Below are positions 1 to 12,698 of a DNA stretch of 64,000 bases, in pieces. The notes under the pieces were generated by a model. That model was not told the origin of the DNA. It did no database searches and saw nothing but the letters and a program-made list of their open reading frames with translations. Position 1 is the stretch's first letter; every line of letters begins with the position of its first letter. Origin of the DNA: Nannochloris sp. 'desiccata' (Eukaryota > Chlorophyta > Trebouxiophyceae > Chlorellales > Chlorellaceae); the NCBI GenBank assembly GCA_019044685.2, contig JAGTXX020000013.1, positions 186,001 through 250,000 of the forward strand, written 5' to 3'. The position numbers and the translations under genes were made by a program.

Positions 1-905
1 AGGCGAAGAAGTGGAATTTGATCTAGTTATAGGAGATGATGAAAAGAAGAAAGCTTACAGGGTAACTGGACCTGCCGGAGCACCTCCACTGGTAAGTATA
101 GATGGACAAATTAAAAATCTCCCCCCCCCCCCCCCCCCCGACATATTTTCACTCCCAGCTCTATCTTCTAATTTTTTGTCATCAGGGAAGTATGATGGAT
201 CCATCTAGAATGGCATTTAGTTTAGGGCGTGGTATGGCAATGCCTCCATTCGATGCATCTTCCTACCCTCCAGGAGCACCCCCTTACGTTCATACCCCGC
301 CAGCAGCGTACGGCCATCTCCAACAGCAGCAGCAACAAAACCAGCAGCAAGGATCACCTCTAGGGAGCAGTGGCCGTGGGGGAACAGGTAGCATAGGGCA
401 AGGTCCTATGACGCAACCTGGTTTCTATCCTCCTATGCCTTCTCCAGAAGCAGCAGCATACATGGGATACTATGCCATGGCAGGCCCAGCTCCGGGCGGC
501 GGCGGCGGTGTGGGCGGGGGCTACCCCGGCGGCCCTCCTCCAGGACCAGGAGCCTACCCAGGGGGCCCAATGTTTGGCCGTGGCCGTGGGCAATACTTCC
601 CAGGAGGTAGAAACTGGGCAGGTGCACGTCCCCCACCACCAGGTCAGCCTGGATTTAGCAGTGGTTTACAAGTTGTAGTCCACAATTTGCCGTGGGACTG
701 CACCTGGCAGCAGCTGAGGGATGCGTTTCAAGACATTGGGGAAATTGAAAGAGCAGATGTTGTGTTTGATTCTCGAGGAAGATCTCGTGGTTTTGGAATT
801 GTGAGGTTCCCGGATAGAGAATCAGCTGAGATGGCTGCCGAAAAAATGAATAATGGAACCATCGGAGGGAGAGTTGTGTCGGTTCGTCTTGATAGATTTG
901 CTTAG
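1..905 (+). CDS. NAB1: NAB1-type cold-shock domain + RRM RNA-binding protein (5' partial)
   Basis: The last exons of a cold-shock/RRM protein; the gene begins left of the window. Exon 1-91 encodes the end of a cold-shock domain (EEVEFDLVIGDDEKKK, then VTGPAGAPP). Intron 92-185 (GTAAGT...CAG) contains a 19-base C run. Exon 186-905 encodes a Gln/Gly/Pro-rich linker with RGRG motifs, then a C-terminal RRM (SGLQVVVHNLPW... to ...VSVRLDRFA, stop TAG). This order and the RRM sequence closely match Chlamydomonas NAB1, a cytosolic protein that represses translation of light-harvesting LHCBM mRNAs. In NAB1 two RRM cysteines (Cys181, Cys226) form a redox switch. Here the first is kept (NLPWDC), while the second position reads Ala in AEMAAEKMNN. 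The RGRG linker resembles the arginine-methylation segment of NAB1. Orthology is well supported by sequence; LHC repression is inferred. Confidence 0.88.
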
Positions 906-1641
906 AAAGAAAAGATGTAGCAAGCATCAATGTATTTCTGTTTTGCACCAAGAAGTGAAATTAAAGAGTAAATTTCGTTTCAACAGTTTCTTTTCGCTGT
1001 TACTTTGCGGCGTCGTTTATATGGATGGCTCCATAGTCTTCTTTCTCCCCAAACTGTTTGCAGTCGAAGCTTTATCAAGATATTTTCAATTTTCTGGCTC
1101 TTATTTCTCGCTTCAATTTTCTCTTGTCCTTATTCCTGCCTCGATTTTGGGGAGTTACGAGGAAGCCTCTGTCTTATAAACTTACAATTTCGTTCTATTT
1201 CTTGAAAGAAAGGACCGTCTTTTTTCCTCCTTTAATCAGTTCACCCCTTACCCTTGTCTTTTTTCTCCATTGATCGCGGCACCAGTACTGCTCCGCGGCC
1301 AAAAACAAAATTACTTTTTATTTCTAGATTAATTAAGAAGAGAGTCATCGGTGCGTGCCATGCTGACGCAACGTTCGTCACATGCGCCCCTTTTATAAAA
1401 TTAATTTACCATATCCTATAAAAATAAAAAAAACTTCCTCTCTTTTTCTACAACATCGTTAAAGCTATCAAAAATTGCATTCAAAAAGGAAAATATGGCG
1501 GGAGCACAAGTACTCGAATCCAATTGTAAAACCCCATTATTCTATTTCAAATACCGGCATATATCTACAGAAATTAATAACTGAATCCAGACCTTTGAGA
1601 AACACGCAGGCGTGTTTTTTAAGAACGTAGTGCTGCCCTGT
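906..1641. other. Intergenic, convergent 3' regions
   Basis: This AT-rich stretch lies between the convergent NAB1 and fibrillin genes and presumably holds both 3' UTRs. A TGTAA motif occurs near 1525. The open frames here are short and resemble no family; I see no other feature. Confidence 0.6.
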
Positions 1642-3154
1642 TCACAAAGGGTCTTTCGACCGGCGTGATACCACAACTCTTAAACTTTCCTTGACAAAGA
1701 CACGCAATTCTCCCCGATCCCCACGAGTTATTCTCATCTTTTCATCTAAAAAGGTAACGTCAAACGTAGCGTCTCCGGCCGGAGCAATGACAGGTCGCAA
1801 AAATTCTGGCAGCATCGGCGTTGCAAATTGCGGCAATGAATCCAACCACCCACCAATACCCCCAGAGGTCTTTGCAATTGTATTTTCAAAAACAATACGA
1901 ACGGTAGCAGCGCCTTCAACCCTAAAAGAATGTTTCAAACGAGCCGTGACAGCTGGGGGTTCAATTTGAAACAACGACGCTAATGAGACCTTTGCAGTTA
2001 ACGTGACGACATTATCTAACTCCTTTGCAGCTACAAAAATATCTTGATATACTGCTCCTAGAGTTACAGGGGCAAGTGAAGCAGGGGGGCCAGGACGGCG
2101 GCCTCCAAGATTTCCTCCTGAGAAACCGCTACTGTAAGCTAAACGCCACCTTCCATCCAACAACTTCAAACAACTCTTTCTTTTATTTGTTGAACTATCA
2201 CTAGTTGGAATGTCCAAAACAACAGGTTCGCCTGCATTTTCAAGTTGCAAAACGAAATTTTCGACTTTGGTTACGTCATCACCGCTGGCTGCTAGACCTC
2301 TATCGAGTGTTGATAAGAGAGCTAATAGTTGTTCTTGCAATTCAGTGATACGGTGTTTCTTGTGGTGTCTGTGGTGTTCCTTGTTGCTGTCTTCATGAAC
2401 AGATTCTGCATCAGAAGGGAGAAGAGCCGATGCAGAGGGTGCTTCAAGCTTTAGGGCTTCAGGTTCTTCAGCGGGGGGAGGAAGAGCAGGAGGAGGTTGC
2501 TCTGCAGGGGTATCTACAATTTAAAATAATAAAAGACAAGGGGAGGGAATACATGGGGTTAATTGAGCACTGATGTGATTTAAAATAATGGAAAATTTGG
2601 GAATTTTGGAGGAAGAAAGAGCGCCCCACCAGTGCCATTGCCATTGCCTCCACCACCACGGCCACCTGCAATTGGAGCAGTTGCCTCTTCCTCTGCTGCC
2701 TTCTTTTCTGATAAGCTACGAGTATAGAAATCAACAACAACATCCAAATCTTCAGGCGGTAAAGAGCTATCTTCACTACTTTCTGCAATGGGCACAAGAG
2801 TTCTCAAATAAACAAGGAACACACATTTCATAACCCCCCGCTCTTAGTCTTTATATTATCTTTTCTAAGAAAAGCTTATACTGGGCAGCGCCTAGGTAGC
2901 AGGATCGGTTGGTATCTTGGCAGTAAATGGCAGAGGCGCTCGTGATGTGGTGGCAAACGTGGGCTACAGAAGGGGGAAAATAAAAAAGTTGAACATAGCT
3001 CACCGTCGTCTGGAGTCGGGGAGTCGCTGGCCATAGAAGAACTTCTTATCTGAACAGAACGCAATGCTATGCGGCTCTTATAGCGCGTTGCAGCATTGGA
3101 TCTGATGCTTAGAACGCATGGAATTCGAGATCCAAGACAACTTGCACTCTGCAT
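1642..3154 (-). CDS. Plastid lipid-associated protein (PAP/fibrillin)
   Basis: Fibrillins are plastoglobule and thylakoid lipid-associated proteins. Three exons are inferred. Exon 1, 3154-3004, encodes a transit-like peptide rich in Ser, Arg and Ala and ends at a GTGAGC donor. Exon 2 starts at 2782 after TTGCAG. Its donor is uncertain: several in-phase GGT sites lie within about 2630-2680. Exon 3, 2513-1642, begins after TTGTAG. Phases agree (1 nt + 2 nt). The C-terminal domain shows PAP_fibrillin hallmarks: LDGRWRLAYSSGF early, PPAVTARLKHSF in the middle, and RITRGDRGELRVFVK near the end, where the family has an RGDRGxLFVF-like motif. Stop TGA. The acidic, Gly-rich middle is poorly conserved. 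It is convergent with NAB1 and divergent from callose synthase. The family call is firm; the exact subfamily is not assignable by eye. Confidence 0.82.
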
Positions 3155-3550
3155 TCTTGGAAATTAGTAAATGCCCAGATCACAAATTTAGAGAATAAAA
3201 TCGTGGCAATATCTTAGACGCAGGGTGATAAATGTCTTCAAAAATATTGCTGACGTGTAATAATAATCTGTATGGCCATCCAAGGCGTGTTTAATTGGTC
3301 TTAACGCGTTAGAGAGAGAAAGTCGGGGATAGCTCCAAAAACAGTTGAAAGCAGCGCTGAAGAGAGTTGCAGCGTTGCACTTTTATAATATCGTATTTAT
3401 ACTTAAGTATTCAAGTTACTGAACGACGCATAGCTGTTCCGAATGCAACTTCAGAAGCCAACAGCTATTTTGGGCTAGCAATTTGATTGCCAACAATAAT
3501 AAATTCCCTTGCTTTTGCCTTCACTATGTCCAATTAAAATACGTGTTGGA
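3155..3550. promoter_or_regulatory. Divergent intergenic region (fibrillin / callose synthase)
   Basis: These 396 bases separate the fibrillin start (minus) from the proposed callose synthase start (plus) and should contain both promoters. TATAATAT-like AT-rich stretches occur around 3384-3400. No specific factor site can be supported. Confidence 0.4.
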
Positions 3551-6500
3551 ATGTCGCACACAGCGAAACCTGCAAACGTCCTGTTTGGGGCCAGTCCCAA
3601 CGATGCTGGTTGGCAAGCAGGCATCCATACAGTGCGTATACTGTGCTAGGCTACATTTTCTGCTACCTTATACTATCCAAATAATGATACATTGTTTTCA
3701 AGCTGGCATGAGCATCAAAAGTTTGCTCACTTTTCAAATTAATTTCAACTGCCATTCTCAACTGCAGGTTGTCCTCCGCATCGGCCGGCATTTTGGCTTC
3801 CAGGCTTTCAATTTGGATACCAGGACAGAGGTAAGATTTCCATTATGTGCACCATTCTTGAGGAAAAGGCAAATACGCCCTTACCAAGTTTTCCCAATCA
3901 CCATTTCTGCTGCTCCCTTGCTCATAAACACTTTTATTCCCACCTTCCTCCTTCTTAACCCCGACTAACCCGTTCCTTATACTTTTTTGCTGCTTATAGA
4001 ACACTGCCAATCCCACCTATACTCCTGCCACCATCTTCCTTGTCACAGATCATTTGCACCATCTCCTCGTCAAAAACTACTTGCGCCGAGACAAAGCCCC
4101 TGGTAGCGATGATGACAAATTCGAACGCGCTGTATACCGTCTCCATGCCAGTATCTTCCAAGCATACCGTGATTGGTGCAAACACGTAGACATCGTCCCT
4201 CGTTTACCTCAGCTCGAGTGGGAAGCAATTTGTGAAGTGCGAGGCAATGTCTTGGAATGGGAATTTTTATTAGAAGAGCTTGCCTTGTACTTTTTGATCT
4301 ATTCTGAAGCTGCGAATTTACGTCATATGCCTGAAGCTATGTGGTTTATCTTCTGGATTGTCCGTAACTCTCAATATCGTATTGCTGGGGTTACTGGAAT
4401 TCCTGCAGATGATCCAGATTCAGCAAATCAAGCGTGTCGTTCTGAGAGTCACAAAGGGATGATTCGTAAGCAAATGCATTTACGCAATAGATACCATCGT
4501 GAAATCGCTGCGCTGCGTAACGATTACAATGTCAAACCAGATGGCGATTACAAAAGTGATCGTGATCTCGCTGACATCCGCAGAGCTGCAGCAACGAAGA
4601 TTGCTCCCATTTTTGGTGGTGCTACCATGGAAGTCAAACTCCTCGCTGATATGGTTGCCTATGGAGACTCTGGTGCGTTCTTAGATCGTATTGTGGAACC
4701 TATTTTCAATTATTTGGCTATCCAGGTAGATGAGCTGGGAACCAAAGGACAAGATATCCAATGGAGAGTCGCTTACGATGATTGCAACGAAAGTTTAGCA
4801 TCAAAACAACAAGTCCACCGTGTTCTAAAGGTTTTGGGCATCAAAATTAATAGTAGAAAGCGTGTCATTACAATGGAAAGAGACCCTTATGAAACTCTCC
4901 TCGAGGTCGGTGAGCAGAGAGTTGCAGTGGTTGCTGACGACGGTGATGGTACAATGCCCGTAGCTCCTGCTGCTACTTTGGGTTGGGGATGGCAAGATGC
5001 ATGTAACTGGTGGTCTAAAGTTGTCTTTGGTAAAACCTACATTGAAAGAAGATCTTGGCTTACTATTGGCCGTGCTTTTTATAGAGTGTGGCTATTCTTA
5101 GTACTTGAATTTCAAGCAATGTGTGTCTTCCTCTGGGGTTGGGATACTGACTACCGGTACTATTGGCTTAGTTCTTTAGTAGGGACCCACGCCTTTGCCA
5201 ATCTTCTTTACGAAATTGCTGGAGGATGGACTCAACGCTCTACGAATAGAAGTGTCCGCCTGCTTGGGTCCCCTTTCTGGAAGCACCACGCCCGTGGAAT
5301 TCTTGACTGGTTGATTATTCTTGGTGTTTTAACATTGTGTTTTGTAGCTCAATGGCTTGATTTCATTAAAGGTGTCACCTTGTGGTGGTATGCTGCTGGT
5401 GGCTATGGTGGCCTTGTGGTCATCCACGCCGTGTTAACTCAAAGAGATGGGTATACTATATCAGTGACTCATTCTATTGCTGGAATGTTTAGAGCCTGTG
5501 GTTTAATCCCTATTGCGTGGCTATTTGAATGGCTGGGTGCCTCTTCTGCTCGCCCTCCTGCTGAGCAATACCTCATGCCGTACACTCTAAAAACCGGCTG
5601 GAGCGCTTATTTCAGCAACATGGCCTTTTGGATCCTCGTTATCGGCTGTAAAGTGACATTCGATTGGTTTGCAGTCATGCAGACTATGAAACTCAGTGTC
5701 GAGGCTCTTATGAATGCGAATTGGCTCGGTGATGTAGGATATACTGAAACACCAAATCCTCTTGGCCCTGAGTATCCCCCAATTCTCACTCCCAATCGCA
5801 CTGGCTTTGATTTAGACGTTATTCTTGCGATTGGACGTGTGCTTCCTGGTTTCTTAGTTATTATGAACGACATGCAAGTGTTTTATTACATCATTGGGTC
5901 TGTTTTCGGTGTTCTAAAAGGACTTTTACAGCTTAATTTAGGTTCAATCACCTCCTTCCAGGAGTTGGTTTTGACCTTCCACAAGGCGCAAGAATACTGG
6001 TGGAATCGCTGCATGTCTGATCGTGGCTCTGAAAATATCGCTCGGCAAGTACAGCGTGCTATGAGTCCTGATATCTCCCAGAAACCTGCTGGAGCGTATC
6101 AATTTGAATCTTTAGCTGATGCCGCTCGTCGGCGCAACACCGAGCGGGAAGCTGCATTACTTTCAGAACAAGTTGTGGATGCTACTTCTGTTTTAACGGC
6201 ACGTAATATCCGTAGTGATAGGTCCAGTCAACGATTTCATTTGGAAGATTCAGAGTTGCCTCGTTGGTTGGCCTTTTCTGATGTTTGGAACGGGATTGTT
6301 GATGAGTTGCGCCAGGTAGATTTAGTATCTAATGCTGAAGCTGACAACCTCCGTTTTGTCTATATTAGTTTAGACGAGGCTACGGAAGTCGTTTCTGGTA
6401 TGCGTCCCATCATGTTGCCTGTGTTCTTTTATGGTGGACAGGTGGCGAGAGCACTTGAAGCGCCTGGTAACGACCCAACACAGCATGTGGTTCTCTCTGA

Positions 6501-9500
6501 GATTCGCGCTTTATTGGTGTATTTACTAGTACAAACTGGAATTATTAATTCAGCACAAGCTGCTGTTATGGCTGATTTCCAGCCTGTTTCCAAGCCTATC
6601 AATTTAGACCACCGCACCAAGCGCTCTAAAGGTGTGACCGCCATCACCAAGCTGTTAACCACCTTTAAAGCAATCATGTCGCCCTGTACAGACCATGCTG
6701 CTGCTTCTAACCGCAATGACGCTATTTCCTCAATGGCAAACACCTTGCATACATTGATTAATATCTCTGATGTTGAGGTTGGGGCTGTGTTGGAGCAACA
6801 CACTAGACCTGCTCGTGATGCTCAAGAACGTGATGGTTCCCGGTTACAGCATACTCGCGCTAAAAATATGGGCGCTGTGCTTGAAGAGCTGCGTTCTAAT
6901 CGGTTAGATCCTTGGCAATGGCGGGAGTTCTGGGGTGAGAATGGTGGCCTCGAAGGAATCTATCACGAAGCGCCGCCTTCTACCGCTCGTAGCAACGTTG
7001 CTAAAGTAGTAGAACAGCTCCACAAGATGCTCAGCACCTCTGCGAAAGGCGCACAACCTCGTGGTGAAGAAGCCCAGCGCATTCTTTCCTTCTTTATGGC
7101 TTCTCTTAAAAATCCTACTTTGGAAACACCGCCTGCTGTCGATGACATGCTTTCATGGAATGTGTTGACCCCTCATTACGAAGAAGATGTGTTGTATGCT
7201 TTGAACTCTAAAAATGTAGCCAACCATTTCGGTCTTCCTGTTTCCTCTGCTAAAGGGCTTAGCGATCTGATGAGTGAAAATGAAGATGGTGTTACCGTCA
7301 TGGCGTGGTTGAGAAGTAACTACCCTTTGGATTGGAACAATTTGCTTGAACGCTTAGACCCAGCCTTAAAGAAGGCAAATCTTGATGGGAGATTAGTCAA
7401 TGAGACTGATTTTGATGATGGTGGCCCCTTAGCTTCTGAGCGTATGCAAGTGCTGCATTGGGCATCATACCGTGGTCAATTACTCGCGCGTACTGTGCGT
7501 GGCATGATGGCATATGAAGCTGGTTTACGTTTATTAGCTCGTATAGAGAACCCCAATCCTGGTGTCTCTTCTTTACGCTACAATTCTGCGATTGATGACC
7601 TTGTTCGTTCTAAATTCTGTTATGTGGTTGCTTCTCAGCAATATGGCGACTTGCGAAAAGCGCCCCATGCAAAAGGGCGGTGGCTTGCTCGTGGAATCGA
7701 GTATTTATTGCATCAACATTTAGGTCTTCGTGTTGCATTTTTAGATTCTTTGTATGGTGCTCGTGGTAAGAAAGTACAGCATGCTGTACTAGTCCGTGCA
7801 CGTGGAGGTACTCCAGTAGAGGACAGAAATTGCACTGAGGAGTTGTACCGTGTCCGCTTGCCAGTCAATCATTTAGAGGGTGGTGGCCATGGTGTCATTC
7901 TCGGCGAAGGTAAACCTGAGAATCAAAACGCAGCTATGATTTTCTGCTTTGGAGAGGTCGTTCAGGCCATCGATATGAACCAAGACAACTATCTCTGTGA
8001 GGCGGTAAAAATGAGAAATCTTATAAATGAGTTTAATCCACCTTCTTATACCGAAGCTGCTCTAGTAAACGCTACTAAAATGGCTTCAAGACGTCGTGCT
8101 GGTCTTGATGCTGTCCGCATCCCTGTCTCCCAAGAAATAGGAGATATGGCGATAAATGGGAGCGGCGGTGTCAGTAACTTCGGAGCAACACCTGCAGCCT
8201 TCCGTGGTGCTGGTGCAGGCCAATATGCATACGAACGCCCTTTCCCTGATATGCGCAATATGCCTGTCGCGCTTGTTGGATTCCGTGAATGGGTCTTCTC
8301 GCAAGATTCCGGCGCCTTGGCATCGTTTGCCGCTGCTACCGAATTCACTTTTGGTTCAATGATTCAGCGAATTATGACCTGGCCTGGTTCTGTACGATTC
8401 CATTACGGCCATCCTGATCTGTGGAATAAGATCTTCGTGATGACTCGTGGTGGTGTTTCTAAAGCCACGCGCGCCTTCCACATTTCCGAAGATGTCTTTG
8501 CTGGGTACAACCACGTTGTCCGCGGTGGGCGAGTTAAATTTAAAGAATACATCGCTTGCGGAAAAGGTCGTGATATGGGTTTCGATTCGATTAATTCATT
8601 TGAATCGAAAGTTTCTGGTGGAAATGGTGAGCAGGTCATGTCTCGTGATGTTTATAGACTAGGAACCCATTTTGATTTCTTTAGATTACTCGCTTTCTAC
8701 CACTCGGGCCCTGGCTTTTTCATCAACTCGTATTTAGTGCTGTTGTCAGTGTATGCTAATTTGTGGATGTTGACCATGCTTGCCTTAACCAACACCCAGT
8801 TATTGCCTGATCCTAACGATCCTTTGAGGACTATTTCTACTCTGAGTGGCCAACCGACGTCTGTTGCTGTGCAGCAAGTGATCCAAATTGGAATGTTTTC
8901 GATTATTACCTATGCAGTGGAATTAATTTTAGAATATGGTCTAGTAAAAGCGTTAGCAACGTTGTTTTTGCAGTTGTTGCAAGGGTCTTTGTCATTCTTT
9001 ATTTTCCGTTCTCGTACTACCGCCTATTTCTTTCTTACCGATGTCCAATTTGGTGGTGCCAAATATATCCCCACAGGCCGTGGCTATGCTTTAAAACATA
9101 ATTCATTTGTTAAAGTGTATTCTAATTATGCACGATCTCATTTGTATTATGCTGCGGAGCTGTTGTTGTTACTCATTCTGCTGGCCTTGTTAGGCCCTCT
9201 TCAATATGCCACTACCACCTGGTCAACCTGGATGGTCTGTATTTCCATCTTGTGGGCACCATTTTGGTTTAATCCTGGGTCTTTCTTATTGGAAAAGACA
9301 AAAGATGACTTTGAAGCGTGGTCTTTATGGATGAATGATGTCGTCGACCCTGAAACCAACTCTACTTGGGATTCTTGGAATAAACAACAACTTGAAAAAC
9401 CACGCAACGACCGTGAAACACAAACAAACCCTCTCGCGACCGGTATTCGTGGCGTCTTGGGCGCTCTTCCCACTGCTGTCATGACGTTGGGAGCTGTCAC

Positions 9501-10164
9501 CAATTTGGAAGATACCCGGTGGAACAAATGGGCTGTCTTTGGTGTAATTACAGGCGCCTTTTGGTCCATTATGGTCGTCTTGGTCATTGCATATCGGTAT
9601 TTGGTCGTCGGCAGACACTATCGCATTTGGCGATTAGTCCGTACCTTTGCCATGTTGTGTTTATTAGCCTTCTTTATCTGCGCTATTGTGTTTATACCTT
9701 CTGCTGGGTCCGGTATAGGAGTTAAAAACCTTGTTTTAATCATTTTTGCAAATTTCTCGTTTGCGTCAGTGGTTATCAAAAGTTTATTGTATCTGGCTCC
9801 TCGTGGTACTTTGGGCCCTCGTAGCATTGTAGACTCTGCATACCGTATTTTGGACTACATTCTCGGCTATTTCTTCTTCTTCTTCTTATTTTTGCTTTCC
9901 TTCCTTCAAGTGTTTAATGCTGTACAGGGTGCTCTGCTGTACAATATTAAATTTTCTAGGAAATTGGAAGAGGCAAGGATGCTCGGAAGTAATAATTACT
10001 TGGTTAGTTACATTGATCGTGCGAGTGAACGTATCAATAATAACTTGAAGGCTGAGATTAACAAGGGCAGTGGTGGTGGTGGTGGTGGTGGTGGTAATTC
10101 CTCAGGGAGTGGAGCTCCCCCGCCGACTGCACCTCCTGGAGCTGTTGGCGTCAAGATGGCGTAG
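3551..10164 (+). CDS. CALS: Callose synthase / 1,3-beta-glucan synthase (GSL type)
   Basis: A plasma-membrane UDP-glucose 1,3-beta-glucan synthase of about 2,100 residues. The main exon is 4000-10164. A 63-base exon at 3768-3830 (GRHFGFQAFNLDTRTE, aligning with the FGFQ segment of plant callose synthases) joins it in phase 0 through a GTAAGA...TATAG intron. A first exon at 3551-3631 (ATG at 3551, donor GTGCGT) is only a proposal. The N-terminal half has the FKS1_dom1-like segment (LALYFLIYSEAANLRHMPEA) and several membrane helices. The central catalytic region shows LTPHYEEDVLYAL, SKFCYVVASQQYG, QAIDMNQDNYLCEA, FHYGHPDLWNKIF, TRGGVSKATRAFH and NGEQVMSRDVYRLG, all family signatures. A C-terminal block of membrane helices follows. 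The tail is a Gly run then Pro-rich. Likely role: wall, cyst or septum callose. The family is certain; the 5' end is not. Confidence 0.93.
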
Positions 10165-10578
10165 AAAGAAATTGATGGATTTTTATTTATTTTCCCTTTT
10201 CTTCTTTCATTTCAAGCGGGAAAAACTTCGCTGGTCTCGTTCGCCACTATTTTTATGAATACAATTTTATAAATACAACTTTAATTAATAAAGATATCCG
10301 GCCTTTCTTTTACCTCATTCTCCTCTTTTGCTTTCCAGCCAGCGGATTTTCGCTTTAGTTTCAGCCACTTCACTTTCCCTATTTTCCGTATAATACTTGC
10401 GCCTTGTGCTGAATTATCTACATGGTGAGGCATATAACAATCAAATGCAATATCAAATCAGAATAGAAGTAAGACCAACAGGGAAAAATAAATTTAAAGG
10501 AGCGGGAGAGAAAAGAGCATAAATATTTTTTTTTTTGAGAATTTCGAGTTGATTGTATTTATCATAGTTGCAATTATA
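10165..10578. other. Intergenic, convergent 3' regions
   Basis: AT-rich sequence between the convergent callose synthase and IPC synthase genes. It holds their 3' UTRs and no recognisable gene or repeat. Confidence 0.55.
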
Positions 10579-11960
10579 TTACATCATAGAGCATTCTGGT
10601 GTTGCTGGATTGACAGGACCAGGTGAAGAATCTCTACGACTCCTTTGCAGTGGTGGAGAGTCCTGACTAGAAGAACCTCCGCCGCCACCACCACCACCGC
10701 CAATACCGTTGCTAAGAGCACCCCCTCCCCCAGCTTCTAGATCTCTCATTTCAACTTCTAAAGGTATGGTACTTCCATTAATGCTACCGCTAATGCTGCT
10801 CTGCCGTCTTTGTGGTCTCGCTCCACGTAGAGCACCAGCGACTGTTGCAACCACACCACCACCATTGAGAGATCCATCAAGCCCCGATGCAAACCCAATG
10901 CCACTCCCAGGTGGCGGTGATGCAGGCTCTTTAGGCGGCAATGGCGGTTTACCTAGCAACCGTAAATCTGTGGTACTTCTGCTGCTCGTTCTACTGTGCA
11001 ACGGCAGCGAAGTGACGACAGGAAGCAACGGCTTTGCCTCCCCATCCAAAGCAGCTGCCGCTTCATGCGCAGCGGCACCAGCATCGGTTCCTTCGCCTTC
11101 GCCAGCCAAGGGACGATGTGGCCAGTAATCTTGCACTGGTCTCTTGGTAGTCCAGCGTCTATGCATCGCATAGAATACCAACGGAACAGTATACCAAGCA
11201 ACAACGACGTCTACTGAATAATGCTTTCTTGATGCGATTATACACAACCCCATGGCGGCAACACCAATCCAAGCGATTAATTTAATAAGCAGAGTCTCCC
11301 CATACTCGGTAAATGTAAGAACGCCTACAAGGACGAATGTAGTATGTGAAGAAAAGATTAAATCACCACATCCGTGCGTTGCTTGCCTGCCTACGTCGAC
11401 ATAAATGTGTCCCCACCATGACGTAGGCATTTCTCTTATTGCAGTTTCTTCTCCTGCTCTGCAATGGTAGTTTGGCGCAGGTAGTTGGGTGACTGTGAAT
11501 GAGATAATACGTAAGAGTTGACAGGTGGTTAAGACCATTAGGATGCGAGCATAGATGACTGCTGTGTAGAAACGTTTACGGGCGGTGACAAACGGAGAGA
11601 AGGACCAGAGTATAAAAGGGATGAAAAGGCACCAAAATATACTTTCACTCATCCAAGCGTTCTCTAAACCTAGTTCCTGCAAAGTAGAGGGGGAGATACA
11701 GTTGAGTTTAGTGGAAACGTTTTCTTCTTAAAGGGAGAGAAATGGGCAAAAATAATGAAAATCGAAGGAAGGACGTCCTAAAATTAAAAATATAAGATTC
11801 AAAATGTTGAACTTACTGGTAGATATTTAAATCCGATATCTCCTAAAGGTACTTCCTGAGGCTGATGCATACGATGCGCCAACTGTGTGGCCATGCCATG
11901 GACATATTGAAAGAGAGCACCGAATAAAACTTGCTTCCAACGAGCACGAAGCAGCGGGAA
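10579..11960 (-). CDS. IPCS: Inositol-phosphorylceramide synthase (sphingomyelin-synthase-like), 5' end unresolved
   Basis: Transfers phosphoinositol from phosphatidylinositol to ceramide in the Golgi membrane. Exon 11960-11817 (144 nt) encodes RARWKQVLFGALFQYVHGMA and ends at GTAAGT. Exon 11676-10579 begins ELGLENAWMSESIF after TTTGCAG. Both borders are phase 0. The membrane core carries the catalytic motifs of the family: GCGDLIFSSHT, and further on ASRKHYSVDVVVAWYT, supplying His, His and Asp. The plant enzymes (ERH1 type) match motif for motif. The C-terminal 170 residues are low-complexity, Ser/Gly/Pro-rich and probably cytosolic. A short first exon must lie upstream; an ATG at about 12168 with an in-frame GT about 15 codons later is possible but unproven. 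Confidence 0.88.
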
Positions 11961-12698
11961 CTGAAGGAAGATAAATAGATAAAGAAGATGAAAATAAGCA
12001 AGGGCGTAACCAAACTATAAAACAAGGTTATTGCTGTTCACTATCTAAATAATGTCATTATGGAATGCTGTGGACAATGTTCTTTGTTGAGCTCATCCCA
12101 TGCAGCGCTTTGTCAGTTGGCACCAACCTCAATTCTAAACTCCAATCGAATCCTCCGCTGTATCTCATGGATGTGTTCGCCAGCAATAGCTAGCATTGAC
12201 GTCATAGCGACTTATGATCTCTAAAATCTAGCTGCTATAAGCTTCTGTTCATATTTGAAAATTTCAATTTTGTTGTTGGGGTAAAATTTTAGCGTCACAG
12301 AACGAAAAACCGCTCTGTTGCACAGCAGATATTTCTTTCAAGATTCCGTAAATATAGAATTTTCGTCCTGCAGAGATTTTCTTCTTCTTCAGCATTTGCA
12401 CTCTTCTTCCTAATTCTCTTTTGCTCTTGGCGCTCAAATCTTGCTTTAACTTTTTCTCTTTCTATATGTCACATTTTGAAGAAACCTAATAGGCTTCCTG
12501 AATGGTACCTTATCTTTCACACTCAACAAAAATAAAGGAAACAAATTAACTCTTAGCACAGTGCGCCGTGAGCTTGATACAAAAGAAAGTCAAAAAGCAA
12601 GCCATCCTTCATAAACAGAAAGGCTATATTCTTCTGTCCTATTTTTCTTTATATTTATGTAGCTACTTTTCTGCTAGCTATATCCCGCACAAGACAGC
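11961..12698. other. Intergenic / probable IPCS first exon and V-ATPase 3' UTR
   Basis: Contains the missing 5' part of the IPC synthase gene and the 3' UTR of the V-ATPase c gene, both on the minus strand. The minus-strand run starting near 12168 (MRYSGGFDWSLEL) could be the IPCS first coding exon, but the splice site is weak. Nothing else is recognisable. Confidence 0.35.

Noticed and set aside
3483..3968. A separate 161-codon gene upstream of callose synthase
   Set aside because: Only 3768-3830 has family resemblance, and it is bounded by good splice sites in phase with the main callose synthase exon. The rest is noncoding.
11843..12025. A 60-codon minus-strand ORF upstream of IPCS
   Set aside because: It is in a different frame from the IPCS exon 11960-11817, whose frame encodes the conserved FQYVHG segment.
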